A stretch of DNA of 50,505 nucleotides from Arthrobacter gallicola (GCF_014836775.1 NZ_JACSQD010000002.1:6159-56663); one strand, 5' to 3'; positions 16,544 through 25,400 are shown, numbered from the stretch's first letter. Numbers and translations are program-made. The notes: generated by a model from the letters alone, not told the origin.

Positions 16544-17953
16544 TCACACCACGGCAGGCTGGTACGACGGCGGTGCCGGGCTTTTACCCAGCCCCGCCCA
16601 GGCATCCGCCAGCACTTCCACGGCCCGGGTGGTTTCCGGCGCTCCGTAGCTGATCGGCAGGCGGAGGAAACGTTCAAACACGCCGTCGCTCCCGAAGACC
16701 GGACCAGCGGCCAGCAGCAGGCCGCGGGAGCGCGCCGCGAGGGTGAGCTGGGAACTGACCGGACGGCCAATATTCACCCAGGTGCTCAGTCCCCCGGCCA
16801 CCCGCGGCACGTCCCACTCCGGCAGCGCGGCCGCCAGCAGAGACTCGAGCCGATCCCGGCCGGACCGCAGCAGCTCCCGCCGCCCGGCCAGGATTTCCTC
16901 ATACTTGGCCAGTGCCTGCACGGCCACCAGCTGCTCCAGGACCGGGGTGCCCAGGTCATTGGCAAACCGGGCCTGCACCAGCCGGGTAATGAGGTCCGGT
17001 TCAGCCCGGATCCAGCCGATCCGCAGCCCGCCCCACACCGTTTTGCCGAGCGAACCCACCAGCACGGCGGGCCCGTGGACGGCCAGGGGGGAGACCGGCC
17101 CGGCGGAATCGATGGACAGCTCGGCCATGGTCTCATCTGCAACCACTACCGTTCCCGTGCGGGCTGCGAGTTCCAGCAGTGCCGTGCGTTCCGGCGGTGC
17201 CATCACCGCCCCGGTGGGGTTGTGGAAATCCGGCATCAGGTAAGCCATGGCCGGCCGGGACCGGCGGAAGGCCTGGGCCAGACCCTCGGTGTCCCATCCA
17301 TCGCGGGGTGTGACGGCAACCGGAACGATCCGTCCGCCGGCGGCCCGGATGGCTTCCGCTCCGTGGGGGTAAGTCGGGGATTCCAGCAGGGCCGTATCCC
17401 CGCGTTCGAGCAATACCCGCGACAGCAGCGCCACCGCGTGCTGGGCACCGATGGTCACCATGATCTGCCCGGGGTCAGTGGGCAGGCCGCGGAAGGCATA
17501 GCGTTCCGCGATGGCTTCCCGCAGCGCGGGCAGCCCCACGGGATCGTAGCCGGGTTCGGTGAGCCTTCCCGGGAGCTGCCCGAGTGCCGCCGCTGCGGCG
17601 TCGGCCAGCTGGGGTGCGGCCGGCAGAGCCGCCTTGCTGAGGTCCAGGCTGTCCGGTCCGGCTGCCTGCGCCCGTTCCGGCTGCTGCCCGGGGATTTTTA
17701 CGACGCTGCCGGACCCGCGCAGGCTCTCCAGATACCCGGCATCCCGCAGTCTGGCATACGCGGCGCTGACCGTCGTGCGGGACAGCTGCAGGCTTTCGGA
17801 GAGCTCGCGTTCTGCCGGCAGCCGGGCGCCCACGGGGAGCCGCCCGTCCAGGACCAGCAACCGAATCCGTTCGGACAGATCCGCGTAGGCGGGCCCGTTT
17901 GCCCGCCAGGTACCAAGCATGCCCGCCAACCGGTTCGCACCCAGGATCAACAT
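16544..17953 (-). CDS. MocR-type GntR/aminotransferase-fold regulator (YczR-like)
   Basis: This 469-aa protein joins an N-terminal GntR winged helix (RIRLLVLDGRLPVGARLPAERELSESL, LSRTTVSAAYARL) to a class-I aminotransferase fold (~110-469). PLP-site segments are DFHNPTGAVM, ADETMAEL and VGSLGKTVWGGLRIGW, with the Lys that would hold PLP in SLGKT. It is divergent from a YczE-type membrane protein, the gene pair known as yczR-yczE in Bacillus. The -10-like TAAGCT six bases before this ATG suggests a leaderless start; an internal ATG at 17920 is an alternative. Confidence 0.9.
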   Translation of the reverse strand: MLILGANRLAGMLGTWRANGPAYADLSERIRLLVLDGRLPVGARLPAERELSESLQLSRTTVSAAYARLRDAGYLESLRGSGSVVKIPGQQPERAQAAGPDSLDLSKAALPAAPQLADAAAAALGQLPGRLTEPGYDPVGLPALREAIAERYAFRGLPTDPGQIMVTIGAQHAVALLSRVLLERGDTALLESPTYPHGAEAIRAAGGRIVPVAVTPRDGWDTEGLAQAFRRSRPAMAYLMPDFHNPTGAVMAPPERTALLELAARTGTVVVADETMAELSIDSAGPVSPLAVHGPAVLVGSLGKTVWGGLRIGWIRAEPDLITRLVQARFANDLGTPVLEQLVAVQALAKYEEILAGRRELLRSGRDRLESLLAAALPEWDVPRVAGGLSTWVNIGRPVSSQLTLAARSRGLLLAAGPVFGSDGVFERFLRLPISYGAPETTRAVEVLADAWAGLGKSPAPPSYQPAVV

Positions 17954-17966
17954 CAGGCCAGCTTAT

Positions 17967-18006
17967 TCGAATTGGCATCTTGATATAAGACCAATTCGAC
18001 GATTGG
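17967..18006. promoter_or_regulatory. MocR operator: inverted repeat plus a direct half-site
   Basis: TCGAATTGG (17967-17975) and CCAATTCGA (17991-17999) are a perfect 9-bp inverted pair with 15 bp between. A third, shorter half-site CGATTGG follows at 18000-18006. Mixed inverted and direct half-sites are typical of MocR regulators. It covers the shared promoter of the divergent regulator and membrane protein. Confidence 0.72.
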
Positions 18007-18015
18007 CTTGGACGT

Positions 18016-18678
18016 ATGTCATGGAATTTTGTCCGCCGGGTGGCGCAGCTCTTGATTGGCCTCTTTCTGTATGGATTCGCCATCGGGATGATGCTCCAGG
18101 CGGGGGTCGGTTTGTCACCGTGGGATGTCCTGGGACAGGGCACCAGCCTGCAGACCGGCATCGCGTTTGGCTGGGTCACCAACCTGATTGGCCTGGCCGT
18201 GCTGCTGCTGTGGATCCCGATCCGGCAAAAACCCGGAGTCGGCACCGTGCTGAACGTCCTGCTCATCGGCCCCAGCGCAGAGGTGGGGCTGGCCGTAGTC
18301 CCGGCCCCGGCGGAGCTCTGGGCGCAGATACTCCTGTTTGCCGGCGGGCTCGTTCTGCTGGCCGCGGCGACGGGACTCTACATCGGCGCCCGCATGGGCC
18401 CCGGGCCGCGGGACGGGCTGATGACCGGCATACACGCCCGGTTCGGCTGGCGGCTGTGGGCGGTCCGCAGCGGAATCGAAGTCGCCGTCCTGGCCACCGG
18501 CTGGGCACTTGGCGGTTCGGTGGGCCTGGGTACGGTGGCGTTCGCGCTGCTGATCGGTCCGCTCGTCAGCCGGACGCTGCCTTTCTTCCACATCCCGGAG
18601 ATTCCGTCGGCCATGCCTGCCGGTGCCGCCCCCGCAACTGACGCAGAGCCGGATCCCCGCCCGGTCACCGGCGGGTAG
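18016..18678 (+). CDS. YczE/YitT-like integral membrane protein
   Basis: This 220-aa protein has about five transmembrane segments and the YczE features GFAIGMMLQAGVGLSPWDVLGQG at the N terminus and TGLYIGARMGPGPRDGLMTG in the middle. The last ~25 residues are Ala/Pro-rich and probably cytoplasmic. In Bacillus, YczE is linked to antibiotic production, but its activity is unknown. The divergent MocR gene and shared operator suggest direct control by a PLP- or amino-compound-sensing regulator. Confidence 0.85.
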   Translation: MSWNFVRRVAQLLIGLFLYGFAIGMMLQAGVGLSPWDVLGQGTSLQTGIAFGWVTNLIGLAVLLLWIPIRQKPGVGTVLNVLLIGPSAEVGLAVVPAPAELWAQILLFAGGLVLLAAATGLYIGARMGPGPRDGLMTGIHARFGWRLWAVRSGIEVAVLATGWALGGSVGLGTVAFALLIGPLVSRTLPFFHIPEIPSAMPAGAAPATDAEPDPRPVTGG

Positions 18679-18702
18679 TGCCGGGGCTGGCGTTAGCCGG
18701 CG

Positions 18703-19164
18703 TCAGCGGGCGTCGACGCACTCCGGCAGGAGCTCGGCCATGCGGTCGTCGCTGAGCCGGGACAGTGCGGTGAGCAGGCTGGTGATGCGGTCCCGCTCGG
18801 CAGGGGTGAAACGGCTGGAATCGAGGATGTCGCTGACCCACAGCCCATCCATGGCCAGCCGGATCACAACGCCAATGATGCCCGCCGGGTCCCGCGGCCC
18901 CAGGTTCGACTCATCCAGTCGGCGGTTGAGGTAAAGCAGGGATTCCGCCAGGTTGGGACGCCCGACGGCGGTGGCCAGCAGCGCGGCCTGATCCATCGAA
19001 CTGTTGGCCCGGACATCGGAGAAGGCCTTGATGTAGGCCCGCTCCTGGGCACCGACCGGATCCGGGTCCGCATCGGCCAGATCGCCAAGCCTGTGGACCA
19101 GCCCAACGATCATTTCCTCGACATCCTGCTCAATCTCGGTAATGGACGCTCCAGCGGCAAACAT
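18703..19164 (-). CDS. TetR C-terminal domain protein lacking a DNA-binding domain
   Basis: This 153-aa all-helical protein resembles the C-terminal ligand-binding half of TetR regulators. The clearest part is the IRLAMDGLWVSDIL segment (~105-118) followed by FTPAERDRITSLLTAL. No helix-turn-helix precedes it, and only 126 bp separate it from the divergent gene, so no room exists for one. It has its own start with purine-rich AAGAAAAGAGAAA before ATG, and a TAGACT -10 within a palindrome. It could be a decoy partner of another TetR or a decayed gene. The domain assignment is moderate. Confidence 0.72.
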   Translation of the reverse strand: MFAAGASITEIEQDVEEMIVGLVHRLGDLADADPDPVGAQERAYIKAFSDVRANSSMDQAALLATAVGRPNLAESLLYLNRRLDESNLGPRDPAGIIGVVIRLAMDGLWVSDILDSSRFTPAERDRITSLLTALSRLSDDRMAELLPECVDAR

Positions 19165-19225
19165 GGGTTTCTCTTTTCTTCGGTTGCTGCATCGACACCG
19201 GGCGGCCCGTCCGCCACGGTGAACC

Positions 19226-19238
19226 GGCTAGTCTAGCC
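19226..19238. promoter_or_regulatory. 13-bp palindrome over the -10 of the HTH-less TetR gene
   Basis: GGCTAGTCTAGCC is a perfect palindrome with 6-bp arms. On the minus strand it contains TAGACT, a good -10 hexamer for the gene starting at 19164. It is a candidate operator. Confidence 0.45.
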
Positions 19239-19290
19239 CGTTCCGCGGGGTTTCTCAGCTTCGCCTCCGCTACGGGAGTAGGGTGTGCGC

Positions 19291-19869
19291 ATGGCTATCG
19301 AGGTCCGCCCGGCAAACGTCTTCGAGGATGCCGCCGCCGTCCTGGGACCCAGGTCTCCGGATGCCAACGTCTGCTGGTGCCTGAGCTACCGGCTGATGTC
19401 CTCGAAGGAGAACCAGTCGCTGCAGCGGACGGCACGCGGCAGCCGGGTCCGGGAACTGGTCCGGGAAGACCCGCCGCCGGGTGTCCTGGCGTACGACGGC
19501 GGCGAGCCGGTGGGGTGGGCGGCCATTCACCCGCGGGCGGATACGTCCTTTGCGAAAAGCCGGAAAATCCCGCAGGTGGATGACGCTACGGTGTGGTCCC
19601 TGTGGTGTCTCCGGGTCCGTCCCGGACACCGCGGGCAGGGCATTTCCCACGCGCTCGTGGCCGGTGCCGTGGACTTCGCCCGCACCTTTGGAGCTCCTGC
19701 CGTGGAGGCTTATCCGGTGGACAACCGCGGCGCGAAGGTCGACCTCACCATGGCCTATGTGGGTACCCGCAGCCTCTTCGAGGCGGCCGGATTCACCAAG
19801 GCTGCGGACACCGCGTCCGTCCTGAACGGTTTTCCCCGCATCCTGATGCGGCTGGACCTAAGTATCTAA
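19291..19869 (+). CDS. GNAT-family N-acetyltransferase
   Basis: This 192-aa protein has the GNAT acetyl-CoA motif in VRPGHRGQGISHALV (~residues 111-125), preceded by WSLWCLRV, and a PAVEAYPVDN strand near 143. It resembles the cysteine-containing acetyltransferases with an early CWCLSYRL segment. TAGGGT six bases before the ATG may be a -10 of a leaderless transcript, although GGGAG also lies upstream. A GTG two codons earlier is an alternative start. Acceptor unknown. Confidence 0.85.
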   Translation: MAIEVRPANVFEDAAAVLGPRSPDANVCWCLSYRLMSSKENQSLQRTARGSRVRELVREDPPPGVLAYDGGEPVGWAAIHPRADTSFAKSRKIPQVDDATVWSLWCLRVRPGHRGQGISHALVAGAVDFARTFGAPAVEAYPVDNRGAKVDLTMAYVGTRSLFEAAGFTKAADTASVLNGFPRILMRLDLSI

Positions 19870-19930
19870 CCTGCGGCACCTGACCCGCGCAGCCGGCGCC
19901 GCTGCCCGACTGTGCTGCCAGCCGGCGTCG

Positions 19931-21379
19931 TTACCCGGACACTCCGGCGGCGGCGCTCTCCCGTGGCCAAACCAGCACTGCCAGGCAGGCCGCCGCAGCG
20001 ACGGCCGCGGCGAACCAGTACCCCGCCGCGAAGACCGCAAACTGCGGGAGCAGCAATCCTGCCGAGATACTTGAAACTGCGGAAACGCCGGCGGCCGCGC
20101 CGAACTCGTGGAAGGTGCTCAGCGCCCCCGAAGCAACCCCGGCTTCCTGCGGCTGCACCACCGAGAACAGGCTGCCGGCGGCGGCGACGAACACAGCGCC
20201 AATACCGAACCCGGCCACGCTGGTTGCCACGATGAGCACCGTCATGGAGAAGATCCCTGCGGCCGCCGCCAGCCCGGCACCCGCGGTCAGCAGTCCTGCC
20301 ACCGAGACGGCACGGATCCCCCAGCGGGGAAGCAGCCGGCCGGCGAGGTTGGAACCAAGAATCGTCCCGAGTGCCACGGGCAGGAAGGCTAGCCCCGTCT
20401 CCAGCGCGGTGAATCCGTGCAGGTTCTGCAGGACAAAGGATCCCAGGAAGAACACGGAGATCATCAGCGCGGTGGCCACGAAGATCAGGCCCAGGCCGCG
20501 GAGCACCGGCCGGCGGCGCAGCATCGCGGGATCAACCAAGGGAGCGGCGGCCTTCCGGATCCGCTGCCAGAACAGCGCATATCCGATCAGGCCGGCAGCC
20601 ACCGGAATGAGGGTCTGCGCGCTGACCCAGCCGAAGTCACCGGCGGAGACCAGCCCGTACACCACCGCGGCAGTGGCTGCGGTGACCAGCGCCGCCCCGG
20701 CGACGTCCACGCGTCCGCCGGAAGCGGGCAGCGGGCGGATCCACCGGGCCAGGCACACCAGCAGGATGAGTCCCACGGGTACATTGACGTAAAACACCCA
20801 CGGCCAACCCGGTCCCGCCGTCAGCACACCGCCCATGAGCACGCCGAGGGCCGCCCCCGCACCGCCAAGGGCGGACCAGACACCCAGGGCACGGGAGAGT
20901 TCATCGCCGGTGAAAGTCCGGGCAATCACGGACAGGGCCGCCGGGGACATCGCAGCGGCTCCCACGCCCTGCAGTGTCCGTGCGATCAGCAGCATTTCCG
21001 GTCCCGCCGCCAGCCCGGCGAGCAGCGACGCCGCGGTAAACAGGCCAAGACCGGCCAGTACCACCCGGCGGGGGCCCAGGATGTCCGCTGCCTTACCTCC
21101 CAGGAGCATCAGCCCGCCGAACACCAGGGCATAGATGCTCGCCACCCACGCCAGGCCGGCCCGGTCCAGTCCCAGATCGGCCTGCATCGCCGGCAGCGCG
21201 ACCGCCACGACAGTGACATCCACAATCAGCATCAGCTGGGCCACACCGAGCAGCCACAAAGTCCGCCAGCGGCGGGGAACACCGGCTCCCGCCGGTTCTG
21301 CCGCGGCCGCCGGGCCCGGCCCCGCTCCCGGCCCCGCTCCCGTCCCCGGATTTTGCTCTGAGTTCTCGAAGGCCTGCAT
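19931..21379 (-). CDS. MFS drug efflux transporter, DHA2 (EmrB/QacA) family
   Basis: This 482-aa protein has 14 predicted spans. Motif A appears as GGKAADILGPRRV, motif C-like glycine-rich GGAGAALGVLMGGVL follows in TM5, and the first span holds the DHA2 motif LIVDVTVVAVALPAMQ with an acidic residue in the membrane. A Gly/Ala/Pro tail of about 30 residues precedes TM1. Start at MQAFEN is set by the strong site GAAGAGGTG; the frame is open further up but crosses the operator. It is downstream of a TetR gene on the same strand. Confidence 0.9.
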   Translation of the reverse strand: MQAFENSEQNPGTGAGPGAGPGPAAAAEPAGAGVPRRWRTLWLLGVAQLMLIVDVTVVAVALPAMQADLGLDRAGLAWVASIYALVFGGLMLLGGKAADILGPRRVVLAGLGLFTAASLLAGLAAGPEMLLIARTLQGVGAAAMSPAALSVIARTFTGDELSRALGVWSALGGAGAALGVLMGGVLTAGPGWPWVFYVNVPVGLILLVCLARWIRPLPASGGRVDVAGAALVTAATAAVVYGLVSAGDFGWVSAQTLIPVAAGLIGYALFWQRIRKAAAPLVDPAMLRRRPVLRGLGLIFVATALMISVFFLGSFVLQNLHGFTALETGLAFLPVALGTILGSNLAGRLLPRWGIRAVSVAGLLTAGAGLAAAAGIFSMTVLIVATSVAGFGIGAVFVAAAGSLFSVVQPQEAGVASGALSTFHEFGAAAGVSAVSSISAGLLLPQFAVFAAGYWFAAAVAAAACLAVLVWPRESAAAGVSG

Positions 21380-21428
21380 CTCAAACACCTCTTCGCATGT
21401 TGGATTGTGATGCACGGCCCAACGTAAC

Positions 21429-21446
21429 TCGAACATGGGTGTTCGA
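21429..21446. promoter_or_regulatory. TetR-type palindromic operator before the DHA2 transporter
   Basis: TCGAACATGGGTGTTCGA has perfect 7-bp arms around TGGG. It lies 50 bp upstream of the efflux gene and 51 bp after the TetR stop, so it most likely lets the regulator control the pump independently of its own transcription. Confidence 0.68.
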
Positions 21447-21496
21447 CAAGAGGTTCCGGAAAGACAGCCGTCGGCGGGCTGATCCGGGGCGTCCCG

Positions 21497-22093
21497 CTAG
21501 CCGGTGAGGGCGGCCAGGACCGTGCTGCGCACCAGCGACGGCGCCTCTTCGGCGGTGATTTCAGCGCGGTGCACGGCGGCAGAAGCCCCGTGCAGGACGG
21601 CCTGAATGACGCTGACCTGCCATTCGAGCGGCATGTCGGCTCTGAAGCTCCGGTCGCGCCGTCCCCGTTCGAGCAGCACCCGGACCCGCTCGGCCGGCTG
21701 CTCATGGGCCCGCCGGATCTCATCCGGCGGAAGCGTTCCGGACGCCGCGACCACCAGGGCCCCAAACCGATGCGTCAGCTGCCAGCTCATTTCCAGCAGC
21801 CGCCCCAGCGCCTCCCGGGGATCGCCGTCGAACTCCACGCCGGCCAGCGTTTTATGCGTCTGGTCGATGGCACGGTCCACCACCGCACTGACCAGCGTTG
21901 TCCGGGTGGCGAAGTGGCCGTACAGCGTCACCCGTCCCACTCCGGCAGCCTTCGCGATCTCGCTCACGCTGGCGTTTGGATCAACGGCCAGCAGACGCGT
22001 TGCTGCCTCAAGGATGGCCTCGATGTTCCGGCGGGCGTCGGCCCGCATGCGGTCATCCGCAGGCGCACCCGGGGCGTTCCCAGCTCCAGACAT
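21497..22093 (-). CDS. TetR/AcrR-family regulator
   Basis: This 198-aa protein has an N-terminal HTH: ILEAATRLLAVDPNASVSEIAKAAGVGRVTLYGHFATR (residues ~27-64), with the canonical TLYGHF. The C-terminal half (~75-198) is the ligand-binding domain. Its neighbour on the same strand is the DHA2 pump, and a palindrome lies between them, so it is the likely local repressor of drug efflux. The inducer is unknown. Confidence 0.9.
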   Translation of the reverse strand: MSGAGNAPGAPADDRMRADARRNIEAILEAATRLLAVDPNASVSEIAKAAGVGRVTLYGHFATRTTLVSAVVDRAIDQTHKTLAGVEFDGDPREALGRLLEMSWQLTHRFGALVVAASGTLPPDEIRRAHEQPAERVRVLLERGRRDRSFRADMPLEWQVSVIQAVLHGASAAVHRAEITAEEAPSLVRSTVLAALTG

Positions 22094-22261
22094 CCGGCTA
22101 CCTCCAACCGTGGACGTTCAGGAACATGCTAGCCGGGCTTCCCCGGCCACCGGCACGGCCGGCGAAGACGGTGGTGAGCGGCGGCATCCCCGCTTCCCTT
22201 CCTGCCGCCGTCCGGGGTCCCGGCGTAGACTCCCACGCACTGCCTGTGAGAGGAGCCAGCC

Positions 22262-23980
22262 ATGAGTGATCCGCACGAGCCCGCGTGGTGGACCAGCGCC
22301 GTCGTCTATCAGATCTATCCGCGCAGTTTCGCGGACGGTTCCGGGAACGGCATCGGCGACCTCAGGGGTATCCTGGCCCATCTGGATTATCTGCAGGACC
22401 TGGGTGTGGACGTCATCTGGCTCTCCCCTGTCCACGAGTCTCCGCAGCGGGACAACGGATACGACATCTCCAACTACCGCCGGATCGACCGGCTCTTCGG
22501 CACCGAAGCGGACTTCGACGAGCTGCTCGGTGCAATGCACGTCCGGGGAATGAAGCTGGTGATGGACCTGGTGGTGAACCACACCTCCAGCGAGCACCCC
22601 GCGTTCATCCAGGCCCGCCAGTCCCGCGACAACCCGTACCGCGACTACTTTTGGTGGCGGGACGCGCGCCCCGGCTTCGAACCGGGTGAGCCCGGCGCCG
22701 AACCGAACAACTGGGGATCGCATTTCGGCGGCCCGGCCTGGACCTTCGAACCGGAAACCGGACAGTACTACCTGCACCTGTTCACCCCGCACCAGCCGGA
22801 CCTGAACTGGGAAAACCCGGCCGTCCGGCACGAGGTCTACGAGACCATGCGCTGGTGGCTGGACCGCGGCGTGGACGGCTTCCGGATGGACGTTATCAAC
22901 TTTATTTCCAAGGACCTTGCCCTGCCGGACGGACTGGTGGAACCGGGCAGCATCTGGGGCGACGGCGCTCCGTATTTCACCAACGGTCCGCGGATCCACG
23001 AATTCCTGCAGGAAATGCGGCGGGAGGTTTTCGGCGGGCGCGGCGGCGATTTCCTCACCGTCGGGGAAACGCCCGGAGCCACCGTGGAGCAGGCGCTGCT
23101 GTATACCGACCCCTACCGGGGCGAGCTGGACATGGTCTTCCAGTTTGAGCACGTGAACGTGGACCAGATTGGCGGCCGGAAATGGAACTACCGCCCGCTC
23201 AGCCTCCCGGACCTGAAAACCTCCTGGAACCGTTGGCAGCGCGGCCTGGCGGACCGCGGCTGGAACAGCCTGTACCTCAGCAACCACGACCAGCCCCGGC
23301 ATGTGTCGCGCTTTGGGAACGACGGCGACTTCCGCTATGAATCGGCCACCCTGTGGGCCACGCTGCTGCACCTTCAGCGGGGCACACCGTACGTGTACCA
23401 AGGCGAGGAAATCGGCATGACCAACGCCGGTTTCACCTCCATCGACCAATACCAGGATGTGGAATCGCTGAACTTCTACGCCGAGGCCACCGCCCAGGGC
23501 ATGCAGCCTGAGGAGGCGCTGGAGGCCCTGCGGGCAATGAGCCGCGACAACGCCCGCACACCCATGCAGTGGACCGCCGGCGCGAATGCCGGTTTCAGTG
23601 CCGGGGAACCGTGGCTGCAGGTCAACCCGAACTATCCGCAGATCAACACGGAGGCAGACCGGGCCGCCGAGAAATCGGTCTTCCGCTACTACCAGGACCT
23701 GATCCGGCTGCGGCATACCCAGGACGTTGTGGTCCTGGGCGATTTCCATCTGGAGGACGCCAATCATCCGCACCTGTTTGCGTTCCGGCGCACACTGGAT
23801 GCCGTCGAATGGCTGGTGCTGGCCAACGTGTCCAGCGGCGGTTTGGAGCTGCCGGCCGATCTGTCGATTCCCGGGGAACTGATTCTGGGCAACTACGCAG
23901 AGCCCGGGGAAGCGGACCTGCTGCGCCCCTGGGAAGCCCGGGTCCTGAACATTTCCGCTGCTGGGCGCGGGGTTGGCTAG
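22262..23980 (+). CDS. GH13 alpha-glucosidase (oligo-1,6-glucosidase-like)
   Basis: This 572-aa enzyme has all GH13 regions: DLVVNHTS, QPDLNWEN, nucleophile Asp210 in GFRMDVINF, acid/base Glu269 in TVGETPG, and Asp343 in SNHDQPR. The QPDLN motif places it in the oligo-1,6-glucosidase subfamily, and Val211 after the nucleophile is the residue linked to alpha-1,6 specificity (Thr or Ala at that site marks alpha-1,4). It should cleave isomaltose-type oligosaccharides in the cytoplasm, since it has no signal peptide. AGAGGAG precedes the start, and TAGACT at 22226-22231 may be its -10. Confidence 0.93.
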   Translation: MSDPHEPAWWTSAVVYQIYPRSFADGSGNGIGDLRGILAHLDYLQDLGVDVIWLSPVHESPQRDNGYDISNYRRIDRLFGTEADFDELLGAMHVRGMKLVMDLVVNHTSSEHPAFIQARQSRDNPYRDYFWWRDARPGFEPGEPGAEPNNWGSHFGGPAWTFEPETGQYYLHLFTPHQPDLNWENPAVRHEVYETMRWWLDRGVDGFRMDVINFISKDLALPDGLVEPGSIWGDGAPYFTNGPRIHEFLQEMRREVFGGRGGDFLTVGETPGATVEQALLYTDPYRGELDMVFQFEHVNVDQIGGRKWNYRPLSLPDLKTSWNRWQRGLADRGWNSLYLSNHDQPRHVSRFGNDGDFRYESATLWATLLHLQRGTPYVYQGEEIGMTNAGFTSIDQYQDVESLNFYAEATAQGMQPEEALEALRAMSRDNARTPMQWTAGANAGFSAGEPWLQVNPNYPQINTEADRAAEKSVFRYYQDLIRLRHTQDVVVLGDFHLEDANHPHLFAFRRTLDAVEWLVLANVSSGGLELPADLSIPGELILGNYAEPGEADLLRPWEARVLNISAAGRGVG

Positions 23981-24022
23981 GGTGGCAGTAGCGCCCGGAA
24001 TCCTGCAGTGAAAGGACACACC

Positions 24023-24856
24023 ATGCCCAACGCGACCGCCCCCACGATCCAGCTCCGCAACGGCTTGGAGCTGCCGGCCCTCGGGATGGGCACCTGGCCC
24101 ATGGACAATGCCCAGACGGCCGACGCCGTTGCTGCCGCCGTCGACGTCGGCTACCGCCTCTTTGATACCGCCGAGAACTACGAAAATGAGACCGGCGTGG
24201 GCGAAGGCCTGCGGCGCAGCGGCATTGCCCGCTCCGACGTTGTCATCACCACCAAGTTCAACAAGCGCTGGCACAGCCGCGACGGGGTCCGGACAGCGTT
24301 CGCCGCCTCGGCAGAGAGGCTAGGCACCAAGTACATCGACCTGCTCCTGGTGCACTGGCCCAATCCGGACCAGGACCGGTTCGTCGAGGCGGTGCAGGGA
24401 ATCGCCGACCTGCTCGCGGAAGGGCTGGTCCGCGGGGTCGGCGTCTCCAACTTCAAGCCGGCCCACCTTGAGCGCCTGGTGGAGGCCGGGCTCATCCCGG
24501 ATATCAACCAGATCCAGGTGGACCCGCGGCACATCCGCGAAGCCTCCCGGCAGGCCAACACCCGGTTGGGCATCGTCACCGAGTCCTGGAGCCCGCTCGG
24601 CCGGGACGGCGGCCTGCTCCAGGATCCGGCGGTGACGGCCCTGGCTGCGAAGTACGGGCGGACACCGGGTCAGATCGTGCTGCGCTGGCACGTGCAGCAG
24701 GGTCTGGTGCCAATCCCCAAGGCCTCCTCGCGGGCACATCTGGAAGAGAACCTTGCGGTCTTCGACTTCGCCCTGGAAGACACCGAGATCGCAGATCTTT
24801 CGGCCCTGGACACCGGGGAAGCCGGAATCCTGGACTCGGATTCCTTCGGGCACTGA
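24023..24856 (+). CDS. Aldo/keto reductase
   Basis: This 277-aa protein is a 2,5-diketo-gluconate-reductase-like AKR. The catalytic tetrad is complete: Asp48, Tyr53, Lys78 and His111, in GYRLFDTAENY, ITTKFNK and LLVHWP. NADPH-binding segments near the C terminus read GQIVLRWHVQQGLVPIPKASSRAHLEEN. AAAGGA precedes the ATG at good distance. It follows the glucosidase by 42 bp and could be in the same transcript. The physiological carbonyl substrate is not known. Confidence 0.92.
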   Translation: MPNATAPTIQLRNGLELPALGMGTWPMDNAQTADAVAAAVDVGYRLFDTAENYENETGVGEGLRRSGIARSDVVITTKFNKRWHSRDGVRTAFAASAERLGTKYIDLLLVHWPNPDQDRFVEAVQGIADLLAEGLVRGVGVSNFKPAHLERLVEAGLIPDINQIQVDPRHIREASRQANTRLGIVTESWSPLGRDGGLLQDPAVTALAAKYGRTPGQIVLRWHVQQGLVPIPKASSRAHLEENLAVFDFALEDTEIADLSALDTGEAGILDSDSFGH

Positions 24857-24895
24857 CACCGGCTGCGGGGCTGACGCCGGCCAGGGAAAAGCGCT

Positions 24896-24923
24896 TTGCA
24901 GGCGCAGCACCCCCTGTTAGCGT
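24896..24923 (+). promoter_or_regulatory. Leaderless promoter of the DoxX-like gene
   Basis: TTGCAG (24896-24901) and TAGCGT (24918-24923) are 16 bp apart. The ATG at 24930 begins 6 bases after the -10, and there is no Shine-Dalgarno sequence, so transcription probably starts at or beside the start codon. Confidence 0.5.
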
Positions 24924-24929
24924 CGGGGC

Positions 24930-25400
24930 ATGTCACGCAATCTTCTGCGCCGAAACCTCACCGAGCGCGCTCCGCAGACCACCCGTCCGCGCCGGGCAGC
25001 CGCCGTCGCCCTTGGTTTGTTCCTGGTTTTTGCCGGAACCAGCCACCTTAGCTTTGCCCGCGAGGAGTTCCAGGCGCAGGTCCCGGACTGGGTTCCGCTG
25101 AATGAGGACACCGTGGTGCTGCTTTCCGGCATCGCCGAGATCGGCCTCGGCGCTGCCCTGACCGTGCTGCCCAGCCGGCGGGTTCCGGTGGGCCTGGCAG
25201 CAGCAGCGTTTTTCATCGCCATTTTCCCGGGCAACATCTCGCAGTACGTCACCGGCACGGATGCCTTTGGACTGGACTCGGACCAGGCACGGCTGATCCG
25301 GCTGTTCTTCCAGCCCCTGCTGGTGCTTTGGGCGCTCTGGTCCACCGGCTCGTGGCAGGCGCTGCGGGCTGCGTTCCGGACGCGGAGCACCACCCGGTAA
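24930..25400 (+). CDS. DoxX-like membrane protein
   Basis: This 156-aa protein has four predicted transmembrane helices. The pattern AAAVALGLFLVFAGTSHLSF, then LSGIAEIGLGAALTVLP, AAAAFFIAIFPGNISQYV and RLFFQPLLVLWALW matches the small DoxX/DoxD-type family. The GTSHL and ISQY segments are conserved in that group. Function unknown; homologues are often redox-linked. It ends in front of the 84-nt hairpin and faces the methionine-synthase-like gene. Confidence 0.8.
   Translation: MSRNLLRRNLTERAPQTTRPRRAAAVALGLFLVFAGTSHLSFAREEFQAQVPDWVPLNEDTVVLLSGIAEIGLGAALTVLPSRRVPVGLAAAAFFIAIFPGNISQYVTGTDAFGLDSDQARLIRLFFQPLLVLWALWSTGSWQALRAAFRTRSTTR

Noticed and set aside
22118..24274. 718-aa minus-strand frame
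   Set aside because: It is antisense to the GH13 gene, which has all catalytic motifs.
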